Positions 22,672-34,631 of a stretch of DNA of 64,000 nucleotides are shown in pieces. The notes under the pieces were generated by a model, which was given only the letters and a program-made list of their open reading frames with translations, was not told where the DNA came from and did not search any database. Made by a program: the position numbers and the translations under genes. The stretch is taken from the NCBI GenBank assembly GCA_028023455.1, contig JAQFVV010000186.1:2260700-2324699 (forward strand), read 5' to 3'. The stretch is from Epiperipatus broadwayi. Lineage: Eukaryota; Onychophora; Udeonychophora; Euonychophora; Peripatidae. Within the stretch, counting starts at the first letter, position 1; every line of letters starts with the position of its first letter.

Positions 22672-23279
22672 TTTGAATAGTAAATACCATAAAAAATTAT
22701 GAAAAAGATGCTACTTCAATTTCAGCGGCTAATATTTCAGCGCAAGGTTTTTGAAGTGTTTCCCAAAAGTTTGTGCATGTTTACCATTGTATTCATCTCA
22801 TAAGAAAATAATCCACATTAACTCAGTCAAAAAATAAAAATAATCCCAACAACTTGTATTTCTAGCAGTACGAAAAAATTAACACATAATAAAACTAAGC
22901 AGGTATTTCAAAAGACTAATTCACTTACATTTTGGATTAAATTTGTCAGCTTTGGAAATTATATTTTTCTGTACAATGTCTATTACATCATATTTCATTA
23001 ATGAGTAGAAACTGTGATCCAATATATTACGGTGCTATTATATTTCTTTTTTTAAATTTTTAATTGCCATATGTGTATAGATTTCATTCAGTATTTTCCT
23101 AAGAATCTCATATAACATGCGTATATGATGAAATGTTTAGGCAACTATTTATCAGTTTCTAACTTTTACGAGTACGTTAAATGGTAATTTTAAAAATAGA
23201 TTTGATTTACAGTGAGCACCGCCATTTTTCATTCATTTGGGAATGTTAATAAGTTTAACCTTAGAAAGCAAAATTTTTA

Positions 23280-24449
23280 AAAAAAGTTGTAAAAGATAAT
23301 GGATATTTAATTCGTTTTATTATTTGATAGCTAATGGATTTTTATGCTGCAAATAATTTTTCTATTTCACGAAAGCTTTGTATCTTCAAAATGTTATGCT
23401 GCAAATATTTTTTCTATTACACGTCATCTTTGTATCTTCAAAATGTGAAGTCATAGCTTTTCTGGACCAGCTTGAAAAATAATTTCTTGAAACGAAAACA
23501 GTGCAATCATTGAAATTTCTGGAAAGACATTGGTAATTATTTTTTGTATATTGCTTTTTTTTTTTTAATATTGATGAATTTAAATGATTTGATAATGTTT
23601 ATAATCGTTTATTTTTTAAGTATTACACCTAAGACGTAAATTGTGAATTTCAGTTATTTTGTGTGGTAGGGGTATATTTTACGTTGATAATTATTTTTTA
23701 TGTACTGCTTGACAAATTTAAATGATAATGCCATAATTTTAAAGCAGAGACCAAATAATTGCTTTTGAATGCATTGCAGATAAATGCAAATTGGAAGCTT
23801 AATAAATAATTTGATGAAATTCTGTTTTTGCATTTCCCGCCTTCCACCATTGTTAATGGTTTCTTGTATATTGCTTTTCATTTTCAGCTATATATATATT
23901 TTTTAATTTTAAATTTTATAGCATTATGATTGTTTTTTTTTAAAAAATTTGGACTTTCACAATATTTCTTGAATATATACAGCGTCAGGCATTTTTACTT
24001 GTCAATTTAAGTGGATAATTATTGCTTGTGGGAGGAGGGGGTTTAACGTATTTTCAGCTATTTTTATTTTCTTTTTGAATTTTTCAGCTATATATATATA
24101 TTCTTAATTTTAAATTTTATAGCATTTTGAGTGTTTGTTTTTTTTAAATTTGGATTTTCGCAATATTTCTTGAATATATACAGCATCAGGCATTTATTTT
24201 TTACTTGTCAATTTTCAGCACTTTTTGATATAAATTTATTTTTTACTTGCCGATTTTCAGCATTTTGATATGGATAGCCTTGGGCTTTTTTAGTTGACGA
24301 TTTTCAGACACCTTTTGATATAAATTTATTTATTTTTGATGTGTGTAGCCTCGGGCTTTTTTAGTTGACGATTTTCAGACACTTTTTGAAAAAAATTTTT
24401 ATCACTTGCAGGTTTCTGACCGGTTGTTGATGGTACCGCAGCGTCGCCT
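23280..24449 (-). repeat. Right inverted arm of Merlin
   Basis: Inverted partner of 20477-21641. The end shows TGATGGTACCGCAGCGTCGCC followed outside by a GTCGCC-TAGT-GGCGAC palindrome. Confidence 0.9.
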
Positions 24450-25779
24450 AGTGGCGACATAACACGTCAGGTTAGAGTACCTTATTATTAAATTAAACAT
24501 CAATAAGGATTTTATTTTTCAATGATAAAAACTACAAAGCAACATCTCACAATAAAAATTTGAAATGATGTTAAATAATTTGTCTTATGAAAAAGTGAAT
24601 ATCCCATACATTTCTTTACATCCAATTACTTCTGATGTTACAAATATTATTTGGAAATTAAATAACCTGTAAATGAAGATGTGCACATTCACTACATATT
24701 ATTTTATCATAGATTTCATTGTTTTAGCTTTTGTAATTTCACTAAATTTTAGGCCAGATTTTCTTCTTGTTTCTTCCAACTTTGTATTTAAAATTATAAA
24801 CATTTTAAAGTTAGTTTAGGACAGGCTGAATTTATTCATTTTACAATACAATTTCTAAATTAACAGATTTTCAGATAATAGTTTAACATTAACAGATCCA
24901 TTTTACAATATAACATTCATATTAAAGTGATTTCCATGTCAGAATAGTAATGGCTAAGACAGTCATGGCTTTCAATTAAAAGATAAAACTTGCTGTAAAT
25001 CCTTTCCTGGGGTTTTTTATTAGTGAATCACATTACACGTTGCTTTGGCAGTTTTCTTCCAATATATTTTTAAAAACATTTTTAATAATTAGTAATGAGA
25101 CTACATATTACAGACTACAATTAGAACATTTCACATTTCTCAAGAGCTGAGCTGTTAACTTTTTTTCAAAAGCAGGACTAAGGATGATTCACTGACTAGA
25201 TACTGCAGTCCACTGCTTTAAAGTACCCCCATCCTATTTGCACAGACCAATCTTGTTATTCATCTAATCACACTATTTCAGAAATGACAGCAATTTACCT
25301 GGACCAATTGATTTCTTTTTACATACATTTTTAAAATTTTAATCATATTGCAATTTTTGAAATTCTTCTGAACTTATTCTTTTTAATACTAAAAGTAAAT
25401 AGTTCTTTAATTTGAAAAACATATTTTTAGACAGATAAAGAGAAAAAAATTAACTCTATTTAACTAAAAACAGCATTTTTTTAACAAACATGTTCTTACT
25501 TTTTTCTTCTTTGTTTTGAAAATGTATAGAAATAGATAAATAAAACTACTGATGAAAAATAAAAAAACTATTTGTTATATCACTTTTCTTTATACATTTC
25601 TAATTCTTATTTAAAATATTTGAAATTTGCCATATCATTACAGAGTATCTATTTTAAAAAGTGATAATTGCTATTTCAAAAATATGTGAATAAATAATTT
25701 TCATTTCCTCATTTTAAACATTTGTTTTACAAAATATTTCATATCTAAATTGTCCAGCATTGTCTGTTCATTGTGTGCT
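24450..25779. other. AT-rich non-coding
   Basis: No gene supported. A minus-strand exon-like 50 nt at 25339-25388 was considered but is weak. Part of the right end may belong to the decayed element that follows. Confidence 0.4.
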
Positions 25780-27430
25780 TATCATAATTATAATGTTGCT
25801 TTGGCAGATACAGCTAAAGCTGACTTTGATGCTTACTTTGTTTTGGTAAACTGTAATTTTATTGTTGTATTATCCTCATCCACAAATAGGTTTATTCTCT
25901 ATTAAAGAATTTACTAGAAAGTTTCTTTGCAATACAACATTGGAATATCATATTTAATGTCTTCAGGCACTGAGATATCAAATATGTAATGTTCATTTTG
26001 CACATCTTGAAATATCAGATCCTCAATAAACTTAACACAGAATCACTTGCCAACCCAATAAAAGATTACGAGTTTATACAATTTATTTTTGATGTGATTT
26101 ACTTTTACAGATAAATTTTATTGGCAAGTAATTTCAAAGTGATTTTGAGAATATTTCTGCTGTGGTTTTTTCATTTGAAATAATATTCTTTGACCAAGTA
26201 CAAGGATATTGTGTTCAAATAAGCATTAATTGAAATGAAAATACTTTGAAAATTTAGAGATGTCTCCACAAAGTTTTATAAAGAAGGCTGAGAAAAAAAT
26301 TATTTATTTAAGGTTATCCTGTAGAATTATTGAAATCAAATTTTTTTAAATATAGTTTTGAAAAAAGTGATCATTACAAATTTGATTTAGACAGTTGAAA
26401 AATCATGGATTTTTCTTCATTTTTGCAAAATTTTCGAAAATTGGAAGATGATCTAATAAAACTTGCCACATAATTTAGATTTGCTCTGACAAACATTAAA
26501 ACTACAGAAAAAAAAAATCTTCTGATTTTGTAAGAAAAGATGGATTTAGATGGTAATTCTTGACCAATCAAAGGGAAATTTTAAAAAATATTGCTTCAAT
26601 AGGATATTACACAAAGCTTAAAATTGTCTTTCAGATATATTTTATTATACAAGCTAGTCTTCTCCAAGTAAAAAACTAGAAAATATTTTTAAACATTGTT
26701 TTATATCACTTTAATACGAATGATATATACTTTGTTTAAATTATATTGTTCCACTATTATTTTTTTATATTAGAAAGTGCATCTTTATTTCTACATGTTA
26801 ATGCCATATTTTGAATAGACCACAGAAAAGATTTAATTAGGCTGCTGCCTTGACAATCTAGCTCTGCTTGTGGGTTTTTGTTCTGAAATTTTGATAGATA
26901 CTTGTATTCCCTTTTTTGCTAGAATATCATAAATGTCATCAACTTGTTGCCTTTTATACAAGTTATTTTTTATGCTTTGCAGTGTACAAATTCATGCAGT
27001 TCAATAATAAACATCTGAACTATCATGGTCTGGTTTTCCTAAAAGAAACAAGGTTGCATCTAACTATAATCAGATTTAGGGTCTTCATAGAGGATTCTAT
27101 GCATGGTATGATTTGACTTTAATCCAAAATTGAATCCATTTCAAATAAGATAATTTAGAATTACATATTCAGACTAATTGATCCAATCTTCACCTTTGTT
27201 GATTGTTCCATTATGCTCAGTATTTGAACTCAGAGTAGTTTTTACATTTAACTCTTCAGGAGTTTCCTTCAATATCTTACACTAGTATACTTCATATAGA
27301 TTATAAAATTAATTTCAGCCAAGTCATCAGGATATTATATTAATAGGTAGTTATAACTTTAGTCCCATGTGGCCACAAGAGGCATTGTTTCTGTGTCAAC
27401 CACAGAAATATTTTCAGAGATCAATAGAAA
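25780..27430 (-). pseudogene. Decayed hAT-like transposon coding remains, copy A
   Basis: Minus-strand translation gives a chain of protein-like blocks split by stops: NISVVDTETMPLVATWD, then ILKETPEELNVKTTLSSN, then DDIYDILAKKGIQVSIKISE with KPTSRARLSRQ, then CVKFIEDLIFQDVQNEHYIF and SVPEDIKYDIPMLYCKE. The core (about 25780-26990) aligns, reversed, with 54430-55910 on the plus strand, so it is a dispersed element and not a host gene. The block KKGIQVSIKISE..SRARLSRQ resembles the linker of ZMYM1/P52rIPK-type hAT proteins (a short aliphatic run, then GRQ..R). That family call is tentative. Confidence 0.5.
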
Positions 27431-29342
27431 TATGAAACTAAGTTCAGTTAAAAAAATTAAAAACAAATGTAAATCTTCTGGATGGAAAATTGAAGATTTT
27501 GTCTTTAAATGTTACTTAATTACTTAAGTAACATTTACATGAAAAATTTTGAAAAAGAAAAACATCATAAAGGACAATCACATGTTTCTAAAATATAAAT
27601 AGATATATATATTAATTTTCCTAACTAAATAACAAGATAAAAATAGATTGCAATGTTAACTTTTTTAAATATTTAAATTAGAAAAGCAATTAATAATAGA
27701 AAAAATATATAAACAATAATATAGAAAGAGATCCAATAAAAATAATATCACAGATTAGTATTCACATACAGATAAAAAATATGTTTGACAATTACTGTAT
27801 AAATAAAATGTTTTATAAAAAAGAAATGAAAGCAGAAAAAATTAAGATGAAAAACAGTTTTTGTATTAATGAATTTTAATAAAAACTATACTGTATTAAC
27901 AATTAATTTTTGTTTTCATTACTTGAATATTTTAAAGAAATTGTATTTTTATAAAATAGTTGTATATCTGAGGTGTTGCAAAATTAGTACAGCAGTCAAA
28001 CAATAAATTCAAATAATGTGCTATTGAATTTGTGAATAAAATGGTAATGGACTGCATAGAAAGATGTTTACATTTGCATATTAATGATGTTACAGACCTT
28101 TACTATTGAAACTGCTCATTTTATTAAAAGATAAGTTAAAGAAGTTCTAATTATCTCCAATTTTATGTGCAAATCATATTAGACATATTATTAACATATT
28201 TAGTTATAGTTCTGAAAAGAAAACATTTGAAAACCACTTATTCAATCCTGGACATGTGGCTATTAATGTAATGTTTGATGATGAATATATATTATTTATG
28301 TCATGAACCAAGGAAATGAGTAATCTCAATGGACATTACATTAATCCAAAAAATACATATGAGAAAATGGAGCAGTGCTCAGAGGTAAAACTTAATAGGA
28401 TGATTAAAAAGGAAAAGCCTAGGAATTAAGTTATGTCTACAATTATAATAACTATATGAAGTTGTGAAAAGAATGTAAAATGAAACAGTTTTACAATCTA
28501 TACATAAATTTATTTTGACTTTATTTATATCATTTATAGCATTCACAATAAATTAATCAATAAAACACAATTGAAAAATGTCAATAGATCTTTGTTTTCA
28601 ATAAATCATTCAGTTTTATATTTCAAAAGATGTGTACATAAATATTATATATCAAACTTAAAAATTTTCACTAAGTTTTGATAATATTGTTTGCATACTG
28701 TAAAAATATTTATTGTCATCAGAAATATAGATGTACATATTACTTTCAATTAGCATATAAAATTGATTTTCCAGATTTTATATAGATAAAAAGAATAAAA
28801 GCAGATTAGGTTAAAACAGAAATTACAATGAAACTTAAAAAATTAATCTGGTGGAATCCAATATTATTTTATTTATTACAGTACATAACCATATCTTCTT
28901 CAATGTTTGTTGCTTTCACTTTTATTAAGTAAATAATAAATTATAGTTAATTTTATATGAAGAATAATTTTTCTTTAAAAATATTCAATGAATCTTTAAA
29001 ATATTATCTACTAACTTAATGTCCACATTTATAATGAAAATTATAATTTTTTTCACTTTTTATCATAATACGTAATAATGGACATTGAGTTAAAACTAAT
29101 TTTTGAAAATTAATATTGATAATGTTATCCTAAAAATTGCATGACAAAAAAGATGTGCATGAAGGTATATAAAAAGGTAGAATTCTAATTACTACCTTTG
29201 AAGTAAATCCTTAAACATAAACAATTAAGACATTGAGTTATTGGAATGTGTAAAATTATGTGTAACATAATTGAACAATATGTTGATATGAAGATTTTCA
29301 CAGGTTGCATATATAAAAGACATATTTTGCAGGTTCATCCGT
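27431..29342. other. AT-rich non-coding
   Basis: No gene, repeat or exon that I can support in about 1.9 kb. Contains a small TTACTTAATTACTTAAGTAA palindrome near 27512. Confidence 0.5.
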
Positions 29343-30020
29343 GTTAAAAAATTTTAAATATTGATATACTGACGTTTTGACTTGATCACACAAGTCATCT
29401 TCTGGTGATAAAAGGTAGAAAGATGGTTGTAGAGGCGCTACAATCACTGATTTGAAAAAACATTAAAGTTCCACCAATAGCAAAAATGTTAAATTAAGAA
29501 TGTTTTTTAAAAAAATCTTTCCAAATAGGAAGAAGTTTGCATGCATCATCTTGCTTATTGATACAATCTGGCCTTTTAAGTATCTCAATGGCTTCTCTAA
29601 TTTTGCACTGGTAAAGATTATCACATCTGGATATGATCTTGGTACTAGAAAAATCAATTTTATGACCTGAATCTATAGTATGGAGTGAGAGTGCTGCTGA
29701 TGATGAGTGTTGTTTAACTGCATTAGCATGCTCATCTCTCCTAACACTGATGTGATGATTACTCATATCTATGTAAGAAGCTTTACAATTTTTACATGAG
29801 ATTCAAGAGGGATTGAATCCTTAGGCTTGTTTATTATATTGCTGATCTTTTGATGAGTAGACAACACTGTATTTATATTGTAGCATCTTAATATACATCC
29901 AATACTATCTGTAGTTCCTTTTACATATGGAACACAAATCCTAATAACTGATTTATCATCTTTTTGTTTCCTATTTTGTCCATTTTGGGTTTGAAATAAG
30001 GCTTGTTTAATAAATTTAAT
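29343..30020 (-). mobile_element. Penelope-like element 3' fragment
   Basis: Minus strand. From 30020 to about 29800 the frame gives CVPYVKGTTDSIGCILRCYN and NTVLSTHQKISN, the region after the RT that leads to the endonuclease in Penelope-like elements. After a frame break it continues (29766-29494) with NCKASYID, VRRDEHANAVKQHSSSAALS, HTIDSGHKIDFSSTKII and REAIEILKRP, the GIY-YIG endonuclease region. The 3' non-coding part carries TATCACCAGAAGATGACTTG and CAAAACGTCAG, like the characteristic Penelope terminal sequence (CCTGAAGATGACC..GTCGAAACGT). RT core is missing and the endonuclease frame is broken, so this is a dead fragment. Confidence 0.85.
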
Positions 30021-30072
30021 TATAACTATTTGCTAATAAAACACTATTAATATGATTTATTTTTTCTTTCAG

Positions 30073-30170
30073 ATTGCTCTATTTAAAAGAGTTTTGGCTA
30101 CAGAAACTATCTGAGTTGGGTGATGATGAGAATAGAAATGTAAATATCTATCCATGTATAAATAAGGAAG
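30073..30170 (+). CDS. Candidate internal exon of unidentified gene
   Basis: A near-ideal acceptor (TTTATTTTTTCTTTCAG) at 30072 and a good donor (AAGGAAG|GTAAAG) at 30170 bound 98 nt, read as 1 nt, 32 codons and 1 nt. The peptide contains LLYLKEFWLQKLSELGDDEN and NVNIYPCINKE, with the composition of real protein. Enters with one base and leaves with one base, so it can follow 3657-3834 and precede 61882-61966 without shifting frame. Lies between a Penelope fragment and a MITE, both presumably intronic. Family unknown. Confidence 0.5.
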
Positions 30171-30183
30171 GTAAAGTAGTTAT

Positions 30184-30300
30184 TAAAACAGGCAAAACTC
30201 TCCGTACAGTAGTGCCACTCAGTGCAAGCCAGAGTAATCAATGGATGCCAGAAGGCTTGTGCACTGAGTGGCACTTCTGTATGAAGTTTTGCCCATTTTA
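30184..30300. repeat. Hairpin MITE, AACAGGCAAAAC family
   Basis: TAAAACAGGCAAAACTCTCC..GTGCCACTCAGTGCAAGCC folds against GGCTTGTGCACTGAGTGGCAC..GTTTTGCCCATTTTA. Almost the whole 117 bp is one stem with a small loop around ATCAATGG. Other members: 37660-37893, 44290-45265, 46047-46200, 46703-46770, 62200-62305. Confidence 0.85.
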
Positions 30301-31545
30301 ATAACAGTTATGAGCAAACAACAGTTTATTTACAAAATATAAGTTAAAATATAATTTTCGTTTACTGTAGATAAGCCATTTTTTTCAATCATATATTACT
30401 CTAGTTCATAAGCATGAAGAAAACAATAATACTTGTTTATAGTGTTCAAGATTTACTTTGATTAATTTTAAACATTAATCTTCCATTATATTTTAGAATC
30501 TAAGAATTTTTGCTATAATGTACATCCTTAGCTTTAATTACACCCTGGATAAAATTCTACATATGGCCAATTGTTACAAATACAATACATATACACAAAT
30601 TACATGCACATATCTAATATGTGATAATTACAATTGCTGCATCTTTCTTACAACGATAAGTTTGGGGAATCACCAGTTCAGGACCAATTCATGATTTAAT
30701 AATACTACATATGAACTATAAAAATAATTTAATAAAACTCTTAAATGTATCTATCATATAGATACACAATATTTTAACTGTCTGATAGCAGCCAAACATT
30801 TGCATATCACATACATAATATCTAATTCACAGTAATGAAAAAGATGGCTAATTTATATAAAAATGAATCTGATCAAAATTCAAAATAAATCTTTGACTTA
30901 AAATAATGATAATTACACTTCAATGAATTAAATAATAACAGTTTGTCAGAATTTAATACACTAAAATAACCTTAAAATAATTTAAAATAAAGTTTAGTTT
31001 TTTTTAAACTTATAAAGCAAATGTTCTATAGTCATAGTTTAATTTCTCCATAATAGCAAGTATTAATAAATTCCATTTACAAGTTGCCATAATATTCTTT
31101 AACAGCCTCCTGTTTTGAAGTAAATATTGTTTCACCATTTTAATTACAGACTTGTTTGAAAATAGCATATCAGGTTCCACATAGTCATGTAGTATATATT
31201 TCGGCGGTTAATAATTGTTCCACTTCTCTATCCAATTATAATAATGGTCATTGTAGCTTGATTAAAACAAAAAAATCGAGGCTACCCTAATTTAAGAAAA
31301 ACTGATTTTATGTAGATTTGATTTCTCATTATTGAACATCACAGATTTTTTCACACCTTTGATATTGTTTTTTCACAGGCTTTGATAATTTTGTAATACT
31401 TTTGATATTGTTTTTCACACCTGTGATATTTTATCTTAATTACAAGAATTTTAAAAACACTCTCATTATTAAATTCTCTAATTACTAACTTCAAATTTGC
31501 AAATTTTGAAACAAAAAAAATGATTTACTGCACGGTTGTGTTCCA
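30301..31545. other. AT-rich non-coding, downstream of the zinc-finger gene
   Basis: No gene supported. Contains a repeated TTTTGATATTGTTTTTCACA motif at 31350-31420. Confidence 0.5.
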
Positions 31546-31551
31546 TTTATT
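31546..31551 (-). terminator. Poly(A) signal for the zinc-finger gene
   Basis: AATAAA on the minus strand about 100 bases past the stop codon at 31653. Position fits a short 3' UTR. Confidence 0.45.
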
Positions 31552-31652
31552 TATAAAATGGTTTAGAGAGAAGTAATGATTCAAATAAGCAAAAGACGCT
31601 TTTGCAACTACACAGAGCCTTTGTAATCTAAAGGGGGGGGGGACTACAGCTT

Positions 31653-33056
31653 TCACGGTAATAGAACATCAATCGTTAAAATCTCTTGACGACTAAAATG
31701 ATCATTTTCATGAGTTTCCCAATCACTTTTAACAACTGCTTTGTAATCACACAATCGACAAGTAAATTCTTGATTAATAATTAAAGATTTATCTGTTGTA
31801 TTTTTTGAGTTATTATTAAAAAAAAGTGCTTTGTTTTTATACAAATTGCAATTAAAGAATTCTTTTTTTGCATGTGTATTTTCATGAATTTTAGAACTAC
31901 TTTCATCAGAAGTTTCAAATGCACATAAATTGCACTGAAAAGACTGTCCTGATAGATGTGATGCTTCATGAGTTTTAAAATGGTTTACATCACATGTACT
32001 GAATTTACATAAAATACAGTGAAAAGAATTTTGCCCAGTATGTTTTTTTTTATGTCTTTTCAAACTACTTTTATAACATGTATTAAATTCACATAAAGTG
32101 CAGTGAAAAAGTACTTGTCCAGCATGCATTCTTTCATGCCTTATTAAACAACTTCTATTAGATGTATTGAATTCACACAGCATGCAGTGAAAAACTTTCC
32201 CCCTTGTATGTATTCTTTTATGTTCATTTAAGTGCTTTCTATGTGTTGCTTCAAAGCCACATGAACTACATTGAAAAGGATTCTCTCCTGTATGTGTTTT
32301 TTCATGTGTACTTAATACTTCCTTCTGTGCAGTCTTAAAAATACAAAATCTGCAGTGAAAACATTTTGCTCTTGTATGTCTTTTTTCATGTTTTATGAAC
32401 CATTCTTTACTTGCCGTTTTGAATCTGCATGAACTACATTGTAAAAGTTTTTCTCCACTGTGTGTACTTTCATGTATAATAAAAGCATCCCCAGAATTCG
32501 TTTTGAATTCACAAAAGTAGCACTGAACAAATTTTTCTGTAGTATGCCTTTTTTCATGTTGTGTTAAATACTTTTTATATGTGGTCTTGAATTCACAGTG
32601 AGAGCAGTGAAAAGGTTTTTCTCCTGTATGTTTTATTTCATGTATTTTTAATATATCCTTACGCACAGTCCTGAATAAACAGAAACTGCATCCAAAAGGT
32701 TTTTCTCCTGTATGTCTTCTTTCATGTACTTTTAGTTTATCCTTGCTTGCACTCTTGAATTCACACATACTGCAATGAAATCGTTTTTCTCCTGTATAAG
32801 TCTTTTCATGTCTCTTTATAAAACATTTATCACCAGTCTTCAATTCAGACAAACTGCAGTGAGAAGACTTTTCATGCCTTCTTTGATGTTTTCTTAAATG
32901 TATCTTATATGCAGTTTTGAATTCACACAAACTACAGTGAAATGGTTTTTCTCCTGTATGGGTTCTTTCATGTTTTTTAAAAGAACCCTTGTAAAGAGTT
33001 CTGAATTCACACAAATTACAAAAAAAAATGCTTTCTCCTGTAATAACTTTTTCCAT
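31653..33056 (-). CDS. Intronless C2H2 zinc-finger protein, about 16 fingers
   Basis: 467 codons, ATG at 33054-33056, with an in-frame TAA three codons upstream, so this start is preferred. The protein is almost wholly a C2H2 array: finger 1 at about residues 13-33, then every 28 residues, with Krueppel-type linkers (HTGEKPFHC). Most fingers share the form C-x2-CEFKT-x(8)-H-x3-H. Fourteen look able to bind zinc. Finger 3 is degenerate (second Cys to Ser, last His to Tyr), as is the one near residue 390 (CNLYKNK, no His pair). No KRAB, ZAD, BTB or other N-terminal domain. Expected to be a nuclear DNA-binding protein. Targets cannot be read from the sequence. The lack of introns suggests a retroposed or lineage-expanded finger gene. 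Confidence 0.9.
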   Translation of the reverse strand: MEKVITGESIFFCNLCEFRTLYKGSFKKHERTHTGEKPFHCSLCEFKTAYKIHLRKHQRRHEKSSHCSLSELKTGDKCFIKRHEKTYTGEKRFHCSMCEFKSASKDKLKVHERRHTGEKPFGCSFCLFRTVRKDILKIHEIKHTGEKPFHCSHCEFKTTYKKYLTQHEKRHTTEKFVQCYFCEFKTNSGDAFIIHESTHSGEKLLQCSSCRFKTASKEWFIKHEKRHTRAKCFHCRFCIFKTAQKEVLSTHEKTHTGENPFQCSSCGFEATHRKHLNEHKRIHTRGKVFHCMLCEFNTSNRSCLIRHERMHAGQVLFHCTLCEFNTCYKSSLKRHKKKHTGQNSFHCILCKFSTCDVNHFKTHEASHLSGQSFQCNLCAFETSDESSSKIHENTHAKKEFFNCNLYKNKALFFNNNSKNTTDKSLIINQEFTCRLCDYKAVVKSDWETHENDHFSRQEILTIDVLLP

Positions 33057-34631
33057 ATTATTTTATAAATAATTTTACCAAACACATATATTAATATATA
33101 AAAAAAAAAATCTTTTGCTTTAAACTTTTTTCTTCGATACAGCTTTTTTTTTCATTTCTGTAGTTTCTCATGGGTATGATCTATTCTATGACAATACTTT
33201 TACTTACATGAATTACTAGCCAAATGGGTTGCCATTTTTTTAGATACCATATTTTCATTAAGATATTTTTTGTGTAATATCCCACATATGATAAAATGAT
33301 TAAACTAATGTTTAGGAGATTATACGTTTTTAAATATCTCATGAATTAAATATTTTTAATCTGGAAACTTAAGTTTTATTTTCTAATAAGGCATTTCTTA
33401 AATTTGAGGAACGATATTTATATATTCAATAAAACATACTCCTATTTTAAATAGAAAAATATTATAATTGCTTTCACCTAAAACTGGCAAGACAATATTG
33501 ATCAGATATTATCTTTTACTGTTCTGTGTTTTCTAGCAATTAATTAATTAAAATCTCTTTGGATTTCTTTAAATAGTGATTATTTTTAAATAAATGCAAA
33601 TTTTCCATGCAATTGATTTCACATCCTATAAGAATATACATGCTATATGACTAGTATAGGAAACCTGTTTAGAAGAGAAGTCCATAGAACATATAGTTTT
33701 CAAACTGTCATTATCCCACCATATAGAATAACAATAAACAAAAAGAGCACATTCTGTAAACATTGAGCTTTTCTGTATATGTAATCTCACACAAGTCAGT
33801 AATTTCACCTCTATAATCTCCATGGTTCCTAATTTGCTTAGAGAAATATATATAATTCTGAGATGGCTTAGATTGTAATTCAGGGATCAATTTCTTAATA
33901 TTTTGAACATAAATATTCAATAGCATGTTATTCACCAAATATCACTGTTGAAATGATACTCTTCTCATGTCTTGGACCTACACAAAACAGAAAAGAAACA
34001 TTAATATTAATCACTTAGGTTTAGACATAAAATGTGTCAAGAGATGATTTTATAAAAGTAAACCTACTTTACTAAGGAAGCACAAATTGTGAATTACAAT
34101 TTTCATCAGAACAAACGTTTTGATCAGATGACACTGTTAACATTTTTATTGAATCAAACAAATCAAGATTCCAATTATCAATACCAGATTATGTAAACTG
34201 CTGGGGTTTTTTTATGATCATGGTAAAAAATTATTATTTCGAGCAAGATTACTCTTGGTTTATATCCAATCTGAGAAAACAGTTGATTACAATTAGATTT
34301 AAAGCTTTATAAATTGTGAGAACAAAAGAACAGTACATAAACTTATAGAACATTAATAAAGATGTTCATTTATGATTAATTCATTGTTACTGCAATGTAT
34401 TTCCTTTAAACAAAATGGAGACTACATTTATATTCATAATGATATAAATGTGCATTTCTTAATTTGGATTCCACATTACATCATTCATGTGATCAAAATA
34501 AGAGAAATAATCTATTTATATTTGGAATTTGGAAAGCAACAGTAAAAAATTTAAACTCCATTTCAGCTCCATTTATGACTATCTTTCTAAGAGCATGCCG
34601 ATCATTCTTGATAAAATAACTATAAACATAT
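33057..34631. other. AT-rich upstream region of the zinc-finger gene
   Basis: No clear promoter motif. Minus-strand frames at 33626-33938 follow a good pyrimidine tract (TTTCTTTTCTGTTTTGTGTAG at about 33981), but all three frames stop within 50 bases, so no exon is called. Confidence 0.4.

Larger units (their letters stand above)
20477..24449 (-). mobile_element. Merlin DNA transposon with very long inverted arms
   Basis: Inverted arms of about 1.16 kb (20477-21641 and 23280-24449) flank a 1.6-kb centre coding an IS1595/ISXO2-type transposase on the minus strand. That combination defines Merlin. Outer ends read AGGCGAC..CGGTACCATCAAC on the left and its complement on the right (the right has two to three extra bases). 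I could not settle the 8-9 bp target duplication because of the C run at the left flank. Arms are highly similar, with indels mainly in simple-sequence parts. Confidence 0.85.

Noticed and set aside
25339-25388. Minus-strand terminal exon with acceptor TTACTTTTAG and end SSEEFQKLQYD
   Set aside because: Only 15 codons, weak context, and next to a decayed transposon with similar chance-looking blocks.
26833-27280. Minus-strand host exons (ILKETPEEL.. and DDIYDILAKKG..)
   Set aside because: The second block is homologous to the plus strand of 54430-55910, so this is a dispersed element rather than a gene.
33711-33981. Minus-strand exon after a good pyrimidine tract
   Set aside because: All three frames meet stops within about 50 bases of the acceptor. 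Could only be a UTR or very short end exon.
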